The position numbers and the translations under genes were made by a program. A DNA stretch of 64,000 nucleotides from Martelella mediterranea (GTDB taxonomy: Bacteria > Pseudomonadota > Alphaproteobacteria > Rhizobiales > Rhizobiaceae). Below, in pieces: positions 17,996-26,637 of this stretch. Under the pieces are notes generated by a model. The model saw only the letters and a program-made list of their open reading frames with translations, was not told the DNA's origin and made no database searches. The DNA lies in NCBI RefSeq assembly GCF_004342225.1, contig NZ_SMAR01000010.1, positions 1 through 64,000 of the forward strand. The letters are read 5' to 3'. Every line of letters begins with the position of its first letter. Positions within the stretch are counted from its first letter, which is position 1.

Positions 17996-18066
17996 TTCAA
18001 TCGACAGGAAATCGCGGCATTCCTCGTTGCGGCCGCATAAAAGAATGATCTTCAGGGAGACATGAT

Positions 18067-19692
18067 ATGGGCCATCACTTCATTGGTGTTGATGTGGGGA
18101 CCGGCAGTGCGCGCGCCGGTGTGTTCGATGAGACCGGCAAGTTGATTGCCGCTGCCAAGCAGGACCTGACGATCTGGCGCGAAGAAGGCGACATTGTCGA
18201 GCAGTCGTCGAACAATATCTGGGCGGCGATCTGCTACTCCACGAAGGCAGCGGTCAAAAAGGCGGGCATCGACCCCGCGTCTGTCAAAGGTCTTGGCTTT
18301 GATGCCACCTGTTCGCTGGTCGTACTTGATGGAGAAGGGGCGCCGCTGGCCGTCGGTCCGTCTGAAGATCCCGAGCGCAATATCATGGTGTGGATGGACC
18401 ACCGCGCGATGGAGCAGGCCAATCGTATCAACGCCGGTGGTCATGATGTTCTGAAATATGTCGGCGGTCGTATCTCGCCGGAAATGGAAACCCCGAAGCT
18501 TTTATGGCTGAAGGAAAACCGGCCGGACATTTTCGCAAAAGCGGCCCATTTCTTCGACCTGGCTGACTTTCTTTCGTGGCGCGCGACCGGCTCGAAAGTT
18601 CGCTCGGTCTGCACCGTCACCTGTAAATGGACATATCTGGCCCATGAGAAGCGGTGGGACGCGGACTATTTCCGCGCCATCGGGCTGGAAGAACTGGTTG
18701 ACGATAATTTTGCGCGCATTGGGTCTGAGGTTGCCGATATTGCGACCCCGCTCGGGGAAGGTTTGAGCGCGGCGGCGGCTGAAGAACTGGGGCTTTTGGC
18801 CGGGACACCCGTTGGCGCATCGCTGATCGATGCCCACTGCGGCGGCGTTGGCACATTTGCATGCCGCGGCCCGAATGGTGAGGATCTGCCGCCGGAAACG
18901 CAGATGGCGCTGATCATGGGCACATCGGCTTGCGCCATGACGCTGGCAAAAGATGCGAATTTCGTGGATGGCGTCTGGGGACCGTATTTCGGTGCGATGG
19001 TTCCGGGTTACTGGCTGCTGGAAGGCGGCCAGTCTGCCTATGGCGCTGCGCTTGACCATTTGCTGACGCTGCATCCGGCCCATGCCGGCATGAAGGAAAA
19101 GGCCGAGAAGGAAGGCATTGCGCTGCCGGTCTATCTGGAACATCGCGCAATCGAAAAGGCCGGGTCTGCAGAAGAGGCGGCAAAGCTGTCCCGCGATATT
19201 CATGTCGTTCCGGAATTTCTCGGAAATCGCGCGCCCTATGCGGATCCGCAGGCAACTGCCGTCATCAGCGGTCTGACGCTGGATGCTTCAGAAGACAGCT
19301 TCATCCGTCTTTATGTCGCCGGGTTGTGCGGCCTTTGCTATGGAACGCGGCAGATTATCGAGGCGGAGAAGGCAAAGGGCCTGCCGCTGGAAACGCTGGT
19401 GGTCTCCGGTGGCGCGGCCCAGAGCGCGCTTCTGCGCCGCATCCTTTCCGATGCAACCGGCATGAAGGTGGCATTGCCGGAAACGGCGGAACCGGTTCTT
19501 CTCGGCGGTGCCATTATCGGTGCGGTGGCTGGTGGCTACCATGACGACCTTCGCAGCGGTGCGGAGAAAATGTCGAAGATACGGGAGATCATGTCTCCGG
19601 CAGCCGGCGAGATCACCAAACTTCACGACAAGAAGTTTGAGGCCTTTGCCCTGTTGCAGGAAACGGATCGCAAAATCCGGAAGCTCGGCTGA
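18067..19692 (+). CDS. FGGY-family pentulose kinase (ribulokinase-like)
   Basis: The 541-aa sugar kinase phosphorylates a ketose with ATP. The N-terminal domain shows the phosphate-1 motif GVDVGTGSARAGVFD, the substrate-site stretch MVWMDHRAMEQA and GLGFDATCSLVVLD. The second domain has IDAHCGGVGTF and MGTSACAM, and the C-terminal ATP site holds VVSGGAAQSALLRRILSDATG. The pattern DATCSL and WMDHRA points to the D-ribulokinase-type FGGY pentulose subfamily. Preceded by a FucI-like isomerase, it would send the ketose into the pentose phosphate pathway. GGGAG lies seven bases before the ATG. Confidence 0.92.
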   Translation: MGHHFIGVDVGTGSARAGVFDETGKLIAAAKQDLTIWREEGDIVEQSSNNIWAAICYSTKAAVKKAGIDPASVKGLGFDATCSLVVLDGEGAPLAVGPSEDPERNIMVWMDHRAMEQANRINAGGHDVLKYVGGRISPEMETPKLLWLKENRPDIFAKAAHFFDLADFLSWRATGSKVRSVCTVTCKWTYLAHEKRWDADYFRAIGLEELVDDNFARIGSEVADIATPLGEGLSAAAAEELGLLAGTPVGASLIDAHCGGVGTFACRGPNGEDLPPETQMALIMGTSACAMTLAKDANFVDGVWGPYFGAMVPGYWLLEGGQSAYGAALDHLLTLHPAHAGMKEKAEKEGIALPVYLEHRAIEKAGSAEEAAKLSRDIHVVPEFLGNRAPYADPQATAVISGLTLDASEDSFIRLYVAGLCGLCYGTRQIIEAEKAKGLPLETLVVSGGAAQSALLRRILSDATGMKVALPETAEPVLLGGAIIGAVAGGYHDDLRSGAEKMSKIREIMSPAAGEITKLHDKKFEAFALLQETDRKIRKLG

Positions 19693-19702
19693 AACGGCTG
19701 TT

Positions 19703-19726
19703 AAACGGCATGCTGTCATGCCGTTT
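19703..19726 (+). terminator. Possible terminator after the kinase gene
   Basis: Perfect 10-bp arms AAACGGCATG / CATGCCGTTT with loop CTGT lie just after the kinase stop. The following run is only CAACTTT, so termination may be partial. Confidence 0.6.
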
Positions 19727-19766
19727 CAACTTTCCGACGCTCTTCGTTTGTGAAAGTAAGGAAAAT

Positions 19767-19805
19767 GCAGCCCCTGCCCTGCGCTTTCGGGCGTTGAGGG
19801 GCTGC
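19767..19805 (+). promoter_or_regulatory. Long leader hairpin before the LacI-type regulator gene
   Basis: Outer arms GCAGCCCCT (19767-19775) and AGGGGCTGC (19797-19805) and inner GCCC/GGGC form one long GC-rich hairpin about 37 bases before the regulator start. It could limit read-through from the kinase gene into the regulator. Confidence 0.5.
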
Positions 19806-19841
19806 TATCAAGAACAATCACAAGAGGATGACCGGAACAGC

Positions 19842-20846
19842 ATGGCCAAGACGATATCCGAGATTGCCGAGGCGACCGGTTATTCGCGCACGACCATCAC
19901 GATGGTGCTCAGCGGACGCGCCAGCCAGTATCGTATCAGCGCGCGCGCTCAAAAGATCATTCAGGCCTATGTCGATGAACACGGGGTCACGATCAACCAG
20001 ACGGCACGTAATCTGAAAACGAAACGGTCGCAGACCGTCGGCTTTATCGTTCCGGATATCGCCAATGCGTTTTTCGCACATGTGACGGCACATCTCGAGG
20101 GGCTCTGCCGGGCCGAGGGACTGGTTCTGGTAACCACGTCCAGTCTGGAAGATCCCGAAACGGAAAAGCGGGCCATCGATAGTCTTTTGGCCCGGGGCGT
20201 TGACGGTCTGGTGCTGGCGCCCTGCGCGCCGCGGCCGCCCGAGCCTTCCAGAAAGCGCGGCCGGAATACGCCGCTTATCCTGATTGACCGCGCCTATCCT
20301 GAAGATCAGGCACCGGTGATTTCGAGTAACCATCAGGTCAGTGCCCATCTGGTGACCCGCGAAATGATCGCTGCCGGTGCTTCACGGATCGCCTTTTTAT
20401 GCGGGCATCCGGATAACCCAAGCATTCAGGATCGTATCGAAGGTTTCCGCAAGGCCGTGGTCGAGGCCGGACTTTCGGATGAGGATGTGCAGCTCCTGAG
20501 TGCACCGGAAGACAGCGCAGAAGCCGGGCATGCAATGATGGGCCAGTTGATGTCTGCGGCCGGAAGAGCGCCGCCCGCGATCCTGTGTTCATCGCTTCTG
20601 GTTCTGGAGGGCGCGCTAAAGCGCATGAAAGGCGAGCTGGGCGCTGTGCCACGCGATGTCATCATCGGGACATTCGACTATGACGGATTGCTCGAGTTTC
20701 TGCCGAACAAGGTGTTTGTGGTGCAACAGGATGAGGAGGCCATGGCGCGCGCCGTGTTCGATCTCCTTCTGCAACAGATGTCCGGCCAGAAAGCAATAAA
20801 GCCCGGCCGGACAATCCTTGAAACGCAGCTTGTTCATCTCGGCTGA
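19842..20846 (+). CDS. LacI-family transcriptional regulator
   Basis: This 334-aa repressor-type protein begins with a LacI helix-turn-helix (TISEIAEATGYSRTTITMVL), a hinge region (TARNLKTKRSQTVGFIVPD) and a periplasmic-binding-protein-like sugar domain (residues about 60-330). The frame is open upstream, but homology starts at ATG 19842. It follows the isomerase and kinase genes on the same strand and probably controls them. Its hinge helix lacks the usual LAR pair (ARNLKT), as some family members do. The inducer is unknown; the pathway's sugar or ketose phosphate is likely. Confidence 0.92.
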   Translation: MAKTISEIAEATGYSRTTITMVLSGRASQYRISARAQKIIQAYVDEHGVTINQTARNLKTKRSQTVGFIVPDIANAFFAHVTAHLEGLCRAEGLVLVTTSSLEDPETEKRAIDSLLARGVDGLVLAPCAPRPPEPSRKRGRNTPLILIDRAYPEDQAPVISSNHQVSAHLVTREMIAAGASRIAFLCGHPDNPSIQDRIEGFRKAVVEAGLSDEDVQLLSAPEDSAEAGHAMMGQLMSAAGRAPPAILCSSLLVLEGALKRMKGELGAVPRDVIIGTFDYDGLLEFLPNKVFVVQQDEEAMARAVFDLLLQQMSGQKAIKPGRTILETQLVHLG

Positions 20847-20869
20847 CCGGCAGAAGATTTCTGTCGGTC
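20845..20869. terminator. Hairpin between convergent regulator and hydratase genes
   Basis: Arms GACCGGCAGAA (20845-20855) and TTCTGTCGGTC (20859-20869) pair over 11 positions with one G-U and a 3-base loop, overlapping the LacI stop codon. It probably terminates both converging transcripts. Confidence 0.6.
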
Positions 20870-20878
20870 TGTCTCAGA

Positions 20879-21622
20879 TCATGACAGTGTGAGCGACGCC
20901 GAAACGCTGAACTTGTCGCCGATCGTGCCCACCATTTCGCAAGGCGCATTAAAGGGTACAGCACCGCAAAGCGATCCGGTGGTGATGAACGAGCCTGCCT
21001 GCAACATGCCGATCCTGTCTTCACCGCTCTTGGCATAAGCGATGACCGGCTTCAAAACGCCGCCGAACGGATGTCTGGCGGGTTTGTTGAAGATTTCGGC
21101 GCCATTGGCAGTCAGGACCAAAGGTTCGCCGTCAATATCGAGTTTGCCGGTATATTTCTCTCTTCCTGCTACGTAACCGACGCCTGTCAGGTTATCGGCA
21201 AGTTGAGCCCAGACGGTCGATTTCGGCTGATCGCGAAAACGCGTTCCGATGATCTCCATGCCGAAGACGAAGTGGTCGACGGCTTCCAGCACAGCGTCTT
21301 CACCAGCTTCGGCCATTTCCGGCGTGATGGTTTTGCCGAGAACAAAAGCGAGCTCGAACTCAACGCCCATAACACCTTCGGCAGGCAGTGCCAGGCTTCC
21401 GCCCGTGCTCGTGAACTTGCTGGCATAAATCGGTGCAGCAACGGCCTTGCCTTCGCCGTTGATTGCAACTTTGAAGCCTCCGGGCGTCTGTCCAAGGCGC
21501 GTCATAACAGCGGACTGTACCGCATAAGCTTCGTCCTGGGCGATGCCGGAAAATGCGTCCTGGTCGATCAGCTTCTTATTTTCATAGGCGCTGACGAGCA
21601 GGTCTTCATATTGATTGCTCAC
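20879..21622 (-). CDS. 2-keto-4-pentenoate hydratase / FAH-family protein
   Basis: The 247-aa protein belongs to the MhpD / fumarylacetoacetate-hydrolase-like fold. Family parts include MGVEFELAFVLGKTI, where the Glu residues bind metal, then AVDHFVFGMEIIGTRF and the C-terminal LQAGSFITTGSLCGAVPF. Members hydrate 2-keto-4-pentenoates, decarboxylate, or hydrolyse 2,4-diketo acids; the last reaction ends one oxidative deoxy-sugar pathway. It sits near an SDR dehydrogenase, which would fit a dehydrogenase-then-hydrolase pair, but it is separated from the SDR by a terminator. The start is GTG 21622 with AAAGGA upstream. Confidence 0.85.
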   Translation of the reverse strand: MSNQYEDLLVSAYENKKLIDQDAFSGIAQDEAYAVQSAVMTRLGQTPGGFKVAINGEGKAVAAPIYASKFTSTGGSLALPAEGVMGVEFELAFVLGKTITPEMAEAGEDAVLEAVDHFVFGMEIIGTRFRDQPKSTVWAQLADNLTGVGYVAGREKYTGKLDIDGEPLVLTANGAEIFNKPARHPFGGVLKPVIAYAKSGEDRIGMLQAGSFITTGSLCGAVPFNAPCEMVGTIGDKFSVSASLTLS

Positions 21623-21779
21623 GGGAAAATTCCTTTGTGTTTAAACGTCGAGGCTACTTTTTACCGATGTCAGTCGCCGCGTTAAGGTCGAATCGGAAAT
21701 AGCCGATCTGGTTCGAGTTTAATGGAATTATCTTTCCCGATCATTGCGTTATCGAAAATTCACTCTTTCCGAAATGCTT

Positions 21780-21808
21780 AAAAAGCCGCCGGCAATGAAG
21801 CCGGCGGC
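21780..21808 (-). terminator. Rho-independent terminator of the tctCBA-SDR operon
   Basis: A perfect 9-bp stem (GCCGCCGGC / GCCGGCGGC, loop 21794-21799) is followed on the minus strand by a T-run (the AAAAA at 21780-21784). It lies 12 bases after the SDR stop codon. Confidence 0.9.
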
Positions 21809-21819
21809 AGGCGGGAGGA

Positions 21820-22638
21820 TTACCAGGATGTGAAGCCGCCATCGACGACGACATTGGACCCGGTCATGTAAGAGGACGCATCCGAGGCGAGGAACCGAAT
21901 GACGCCGTTATACTCATCCACCTCAGCCTGACGGCCAAGCGGGACGCGTTCGAGAAAGGCATCGATAAATTCCTTGTCGTAGGAGCCGGTTTTCACACCG
22001 CCGAAGGATACGATATTGCAGCGAACCTTCTTTGGCGCCCAGTAGGTGGCAAGGTAACGCGTCAGGTTCAAAAGTCCGGATTTGGATGCGGCATAAGACA
22101 CGGCCTTGACGAAAGGCACGCCGTCGCGCTCCAGCCGGTAGGCATAAAGTGCCTGGTTCGGCGAAACCATACCATACATGGAACCGACATTGATGATGGA
22201 GCCGCGCTCCTTCTCGGCCATCTTGGTGCCGACAACCTGGCTGGTCAGCATCACGCCGGTCAGGTTGGTATCGATGATCTCATCCCAGTATTTCTGCGGA
22301 TATTCCTCGAATGGGGCATTCTGGTCGGCCGCGCCATCCGGCTTGGAATCGATACCGGCATTGTTGACGAGGATGTGCGGGACACCCCAGTCGGCAATCA
22401 ACTCATCGGTGGCAGCCTGAAGTGCTTCCTTGTCGGTGACGGAGGCTTCATAGATCCGGATACGGTCCTCAAGACCGGGAAACTTTTCCGCAACCTGTGC
22501 GGCTGAAAACGGACGACGCGAAAAGATCGCGACCTTTGCGCCGGCCTCAGCCAGTGATTTGGAAAACTGGGTTCCTAGCTGACCAAGTCCACCGGTAACA
22601 ACGGCAATGCGGCCTTCGACGGAGAACATATTGTCCAT
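21820..22638 (-). CDS. Short-chain dehydrogenase/reductase
   Basis: This 272-aa NAD(P)-dependent oxidoreductase has the classical SDR motifs: the nucleotide loop VVTGGLGQLGTQF (TGxxxGxG), the NNAG motif in LVNNAGID, the catalytic serine in NVGSMYG and the pair YAASK (Tyr and Lys). About ten residues are inserted before the catalytic Tyr (YRLERDGVPFVKAV). It is the last gene of a minus-strand unit after tctA, with AAAGGA before the ATG. The substrate is likely a hydroxy acid or sugar acid imported by the Tct system. Confidence 0.93.
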   Translation of the reverse strand: MDNMFSVEGRIAVVTGGLGQLGTQFSKSLAEAGAKVAIFSRRPFSAAQVAEKFPGLEDRIRIYEASVTDKEALQAATDELIADWGVPHILVNNAGIDSKPDGAADQNAPFEEYPQKYWDEIIDTNLTGVMLTSQVVGTKMAEKERGSIINVGSMYGMVSPNQALYAYRLERDGVPFVKAVSYAASKSGLLNLTRYLATYWAPKKVRCNIVSFGGVKTGSYDKEFIDAFLERVPLGRQAEVDEYNGVIRFLASDASSYMTGSNVVVDGGFTSW

Positions 22639-22742
22639 GGTTTTGTCCTTTCAAAAGAGGTGAAAATTTGAATTTGAAGATGTGTTGCGGCGACCGGTCA
22701 GGCGTGAAGCTGAGGAGGTGACGGCCGCCGCAATGGGAGAGC

Positions 22743-24278
22743 TCATGGTGTCTCCTCGGCGTCGGCTGTATCTGTGGTTTCCGCGCCCGCCCGTCGGAAA
22801 ACGATGATTGCGTGAACCGCCGTTGCCACAAGGATCAGGCAGACGGTAGCACCAAGCGTTGCCGCTATCGGGCGTTCAAAGAAGCCCATCAGGTTGCCGC
22901 CGGAAATCTGCATCGACATGATGAAGTTGCGTTCCAGCACCGGGCCCAGCACGAGGCCAAGAATGACCGGGGCAATCGGAAAGCCGTTGCGCTCCATCAC
23001 ATAGCCGACGATGCCGGAAATCAGCATCACCCACACACCGAACAGTGTGTTGTTGACGGCATAGGAACCGAGGAAGCAGCAGACCAGAATGATGGGAACG
23101 ATCACGGACCGCGGGATCGATAGAACATGACGGGCAAGTTTGATCGCCGCAAAACCCAGCGGGAATAAAAGCAGGTTGGCGGCGAAGAAGCAGAGAATGA
23201 TCGCCGTCGGCATCGACGGGTTTTCAACGAACAGCCGGGGGCCGGGATTCACGCCCTTCATGAACAGAACACCGACCGCGATTGCGGTGACGGCATCGCC
23301 GGGGATGCCGAAAACCAGTGCCGGAATCCATGCGCTGGAAAGACCGGCATTGTTGGAAGATGTCGATTCAATCAGTCCCTCGGGATGGCCGGTTCCGTAT
23401 TTCTCCGGCGTCTTGGAAAAGCGCTTGCTCATGCCATAGGCAATCCATGCAGCGAGATCGCCCCCGATGCCCGGCAGCGCACCGACGATCGTGCCGAGTG
23501 AGGCACCGCGTACGAATGAGAAGGGGTATTTGCGGAACAGCCCGAAGATGCCCTGAAACGGCCTGATCTTTCCAAGCTTCGGCATCTCGTTGCCGCCGGT
23601 CTGGTTGGTCGTGAAGCCACGCAGAATTTCGGAAAAGGCGAACATGCCGATCATCACCGGGATGAAGGAGACGCCGCCCATCAGCTCCATCTGTCCGAAA
23701 ACGAAGCGTGGCGCGCCGGTGGTGATATCAAGTCCGACGGTTGAGATCAGAAGGCCGATCATCAGCGAGACGAAGCCGCGGGCGGCATCATTGCCGGAGA
23801 CAAGTGCACAGGTCAGAAGGCCCAGCACCGCAAGCCAGAAGAATTCGAAGCTGGAGAAATTAAGAGAAATCTTTGCCAGAAGCGGTCCGGTCAGAAGCAG
23901 GACACAGGCACCGACAAGGCCGCCCATCGCAGAAAAGAAAAAGCCGATGGAAAGCGCCGTGCTGGCCTTTCCGTGAACAGTCATCTGGTAGGATTCGTCT
24001 GTATAGGCGGCTGAAGCCGGGGTGCCGGGAATACGCAACAAGGTGCCGGGCATGTCGCCGGCTGAGATCGCCATGGCTGTCGATGAAACGATCAGCGCGA
24101 TGGCGGGCACAGGCGCCATGTAGAAGGTCACGGGGACCAGAAGCGCCGTCGACATCGTTGCCGTCAGCCCCGGCAGGGCGCCGATAAACAGGCCATAGAC
24201 TGCGCCGAGCAGGATAGCGAGCAGAACATCGGTCTGCATGACGATTGAAAGCGCCTGAAGCAGTGTTTCCGTGCTCAT
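22743..24278 (-). CDS. tctA: Tripartite tricarboxylate transporter permease TctA
   Basis: This 511-aa large permease of the TTT family has about a dozen membrane helices. The family motifs GALPGLTATMSTALLVP, GDMPGTLLRIPGTPASA and GALPGIGGDLAAWIAYG are present, with GIPGDAVTAI in the second half. The upstream frame is open, but conserved sequence begins at ATG 24278, overlapping the tctB stop by four bases (ATGA). It works with TctB and TctC to import a carboxylate using an ion gradient. Confidence 0.94.
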   Translation of the reverse strand: MSTETLLQALSIVMQTDVLLAILLGAVYGLFIGALPGLTATMSTALLVPVTFYMAPVPAIALIVSSTAMAISAGDMPGTLLRIPGTPASAAYTDESYQMTVHGKASTALSIGFFFSAMGGLVGACVLLLTGPLLAKISLNFSSFEFFWLAVLGLLTCALVSGNDAARGFVSLMIGLLISTVGLDITTGAPRFVFGQMELMGGVSFIPVMIGMFAFSEILRGFTTNQTGGNEMPKLGKIRPFQGIFGLFRKYPFSFVRGASLGTIVGALPGIGGDLAAWIAYGMSKRFSKTPEKYGTGHPEGLIESTSSNNAGLSSAWIPALVFGIPGDAVTAIAVGVLFMKGVNPGPRLFVENPSMPTAIILCFFAANLLLFPLGFAAIKLARHVLSIPRSVIVPIILVCCFLGSYAVNNTLFGVWVMLISGIVGYVMERNGFPIAPVILGLVLGPVLERNFIMSMQISGGNLMGFFERPIAATLGATVCLILVATAVHAIIVFRRAGAETTDTADAEETP

Positions 24279-24748
24279 GGCAGAATTCCTCCCAGAACGC
24301 CGGCGGGCAGAGGCACCAGCAGTCCTTTCGAAAAGCCGAAATAGAGGATGAGGACGACGACAGGGCTGAGAACTGCGGTCAGGGGCCAGGACGCGCCCAT
24401 CAGCAGCATCAGCACCGCCATGTAGATCATCGCGTAAAGGGGAAAACCGACAGACTGGAACAGCAGGATGCCGACCAGCAATCCTGCGAGCGTCCAGAAG
24501 GCCGCAGCTTTCCTGCGCCAGGGCACGCGCCATTCAGAAAGGTCGAACAGCTTCTCGCCGCCACCGGCTATGAAATCGCCGAGACCGATCGCAATACCCA
24601 GTCCGATAAAGCCGATGCCGATCAGCATTGGCATGAGGTCCGCACCGAAACGCACGCCCGGGACTGTGGGAAGCTGAGACGCTCCCACAATCACGGCCAC
24701 TCCGAAGAGTGACAGAGCGGGTCCGGTAATCCGGTCGCTGATTTTCAT
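24275..24748 (-). CDS. tctB: Tripartite tricarboxylate transporter small subunit TctB
   Basis: This 157-aa membrane protein has four hydrophobic helices (ITGPALSLFGVAVIVGAS, MLIGIGFIGLGIAIGLGD, KAAAFWTLAGLLVGILLF, and YAMIYMAVLMLLMGAS onward). The DUF1468/TctB pattern and its place between tctC and tctA identify it. It overlaps tctA by four bases, and the tctC stop lies about 20 bases upstream. Confidence 0.9.
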   Translation of the reverse strand: MKISDRITGPALSLFGVAVIVGASQLPTVPGVRFGADLMPMLIGIGFIGLGIAIGLGDFIAGGGEKLFDLSEWRVPWRRKAAAFWTLAGLLVGILLFQSVGFPLYAMIYMAVLMLLMGASWPLTAVLSPVVVLILYFGFSKGLLVPLPAGVLGGILP

Positions 24749-24768
24749 TGCATGTCACTCCGGTGGCG

Positions 24769-25746
24769 TTACTTCGCCAGTCCCAGAACCTTCATGGTTT
24801 CAGCAAGACCTTCATAATCGGCGTAAACCGTGTCTTTGAAAGTCGCGGAATCCTGATAGGCGACCGAGAAACCACGTGATGACATGAACGTCTGGAAGTC
24901 GGGATCGTCGCAGATTTCCTGCAAGGCCGCTGCCAGCGCGGTCACGGTTTCCTCCGGCATACCATCCGGTCCGGCAAGGCCACGGAACGGCATTGGCGAC
25001 CACTGGACGTCGAGCGCTTCGGTGGTCGTCGGAATGTCGGGGAAGAGCGGGCTGCGCTCATCAGCGATCAGCGCCAGCGTCTTCACCTCTCCGGCTTCAA
25101 CCAGAGAACGGGCCTCGGCGGGCGAGGTGGAAACAACATCGATTGCACCAGCGGCCAGCTGCTGCAAAGCCGGAGCAGACCCATCCGAGGCGACCCAGGG
25201 GCTGGCGTCGGGCGCGATGCCGAGCTTGTTTAAAAGGCCAGCCCAAGCCAGATGCGAAAGCCCGCCGCGGTTGGCTCCCGAAGCGGTGACCGTGCCCGGA
25301 TTTGCTTTCACGTCATCGATGAGCGCCTGAACATCACCGAAGTCGGCGTCAGCCTGTAAATTGATACCGATCGCATCGGCATTGTATCGGCCGATATAAT
25401 CGTAGTCTTTCGGCGTCACGCCGGGCAGGCCCTGCGTTTCATACATCGTGCTTTCGATGGTGATTACGCCGATCGTGTAGCCGTCCGGCTTGGCATTGGC
25501 GATTGCCGAGTGGCCGACCAGACCGCCGCCGCCCGTGCGGTTGACGACGTTAAACGGCTGGCCGAACTTTTCCTCCAGGTCCGCTGCAACCGCGCGTGCA
25601 GTGGCATCGGTGCCGCCGCCAGCCGACCACGGAACGATGATCGTGACGGCACGCTCCGGCCATTCTGCATGGGCAGCACTCGCCAGCCCCAGCAGGGCCG
25701 CGGCAGCGACGGACGTGTGAACCAAAGTCTTCAGTGTGGATTTCAT
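24769..25746 (-). CDS. tctC: Tripartite tricarboxylate transporter substrate-binding protein TctC
   Basis: This 325-aa periplasmic receptor (Bug family) has a signal peptide ending AAHAEWP. The signature TIIVPWSAGGGTDATARAVA and the second loop NRTGGGGLVGHSAIANAKPD bind the ligand carboxylate. The family typically takes di- or tricarboxylates or other organic acids. The start at ATG 25746 is backed by GGGAGG. The gene leads the operon tctC-tctB-tctA-SDR, whose promoter overlaps a palindrome facing the divergent GntR gene. Confidence 0.93.
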   Translation of the reverse strand: MKSTLKTLVHTSVAAAALLGLASAAHAEWPERAVTIIVPWSAGGGTDATARAVAADLEEKFGQPFNVVNRTGGGGLVGHSAIANAKPDGYTIGVITIESTMYETQGLPGVTPKDYDYIGRYNADAIGINLQADADFGDVQALIDDVKANPGTVTASGANRGGLSHLAWAGLLNKLGIAPDASPWVASDGSAPALQQLAAGAIDVVSTSPAEARSLVEAGEVKTLALIADERSPLFPDIPTTTEALDVQWSPMPFRGLAGPDGMPEETVTALAAALQEICDDPDFQTFMSSRGFSVAYQDSATFKDTVYADYEGLAETMKVLGLAK

Positions 25747-25815
25747 TATAACCTCCCGTTGTGTGTCTTGCGCGTTTCCGTCTCGTACGCGAAAAATGCA
25801 AGAAACTAACACTTG

Positions 25816-25845
25816 ACTTATGACTCATGACATAAGTACTGTCAA
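25816..25845 (-). promoter_or_regulatory. tctC promoter overlapped by a GntR-type operator
   Basis: On the minus strand TTGACA (25840-25845) and CATAAG (25817-25822) are spaced by 17 bases, a good sigma-70 promoter. Inverted repeat arms ACTTATG (25816-25822) and CATAAGT (25831-25837) lie from the -10 box into the spacer, so a bound dimer would block RNA polymerase. The divergent GntR gene starts at 25866. Confidence 0.6.
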
Positions 25846-25865
25846 CAGGCGAAAGGATGCTGGTT

Positions 25866-26636
25866 ATGAACTCTGACATCGGGATCGACAAAGAAATGCC
25901 CTTGCGTCGGCGCGGCCGGCTCTATTCTGAAGTCTCGAAGATTCTGGAAAACCGGATTCTGGCGGGCGAGCTGAAGATCGGCGACCGTCTGCCGTCTGAA
26001 AGTGCGATTGCCAAGGAGTTTGGCGTTTCGACGCGTGCTGTGCGTGAAGCTGTGCAGGAGCTTGAGGTCAAGGGGCTGGTGCACCGTCGGCACGGCGAGC
26101 GAACCGAAGTCGTACGCGACGATGTGGATGGCTATCTCGACACGCTGGCCATTACCGTTCGTCAGCGGTTTTCGACGGATCCGGACTATCTTCTGCAACT
26201 GATGGCGGTGCGCCGGATGATCGAGGCGGAAGTTCTTGAGTTGATCACCGACAACGAAACGCCCGTCACACCGGAGGTCACCGCAGCCCTGGATGCGATG
26301 CGCGCGGCGCGGGACAGTAAAGATTTCTCGGGCTTCGTGAATGCCGATGCGCAATTTCATCTGGCGCTGGTGCATGCCACCGGCAATCAGATTCTTCAGC
26401 TGATTTATGACAACCTCGCCGGTCTCATCAACGAAGTGATCCATGTGTCCAGCCGGGTGCCGACCAAATCGCTGGATGAGGCTTATTCGGAACATGCCAG
26501 CATCTACGACCTGATCATTGCGCGCGACAAAGCTGGTGCGAAAGCGCTTCTGCGTGCGCAGATCGACAACAGCGCCGACTATTTGCGTCAGGCGATTGAG
26601 AAATCCAACCAGAAAAAGGCCAGAAAAGAGGATTGA
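25866..26636 (+). CDS. GntR-family transcriptional regulator (FadR/FCD type)
   Basis: The 256-aa protein has a winged helix (LYSEVSKILENRILAG, KIGDRLPSESAIAKEFGVS, VREAVQELEVKGLV) and a C-terminal FCD domain with the metal-site pattern NADAQFHLALVHATGN and later SEHASIYDLI. The start is taken at ATG 25866, eight bases after AAAGGA; ATG 25857 overlaps that site. It is divergent from tctCBA-SDR and one base upstream of the RraA-like gene, so it likely represses both units through the palindrome in the shared promoter region and is released by a carboxylic acid intermediate. Confidence 0.93.
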   Translation: MNSDIGIDKEMPLRRRGRLYSEVSKILENRILAGELKIGDRLPSESAIAKEFGVSTRAVREAVQELEVKGLVHRRHGERTEVVRDDVDGYLDTLAITVRQRFSTDPDYLLQLMAVRRMIEAEVLELITDNETPVTPEVTAALDAMRAARDSKDFSGFVNADAQFHLALVHATGNQILQLIYDNLAGLINEVIHVSSRVPTKSLDEAYSEHASIYDLIIARDKAGAKALLRAQIDNSADYLRQAIEKSNQKKARKED

Positions 26637-26637
26637 A

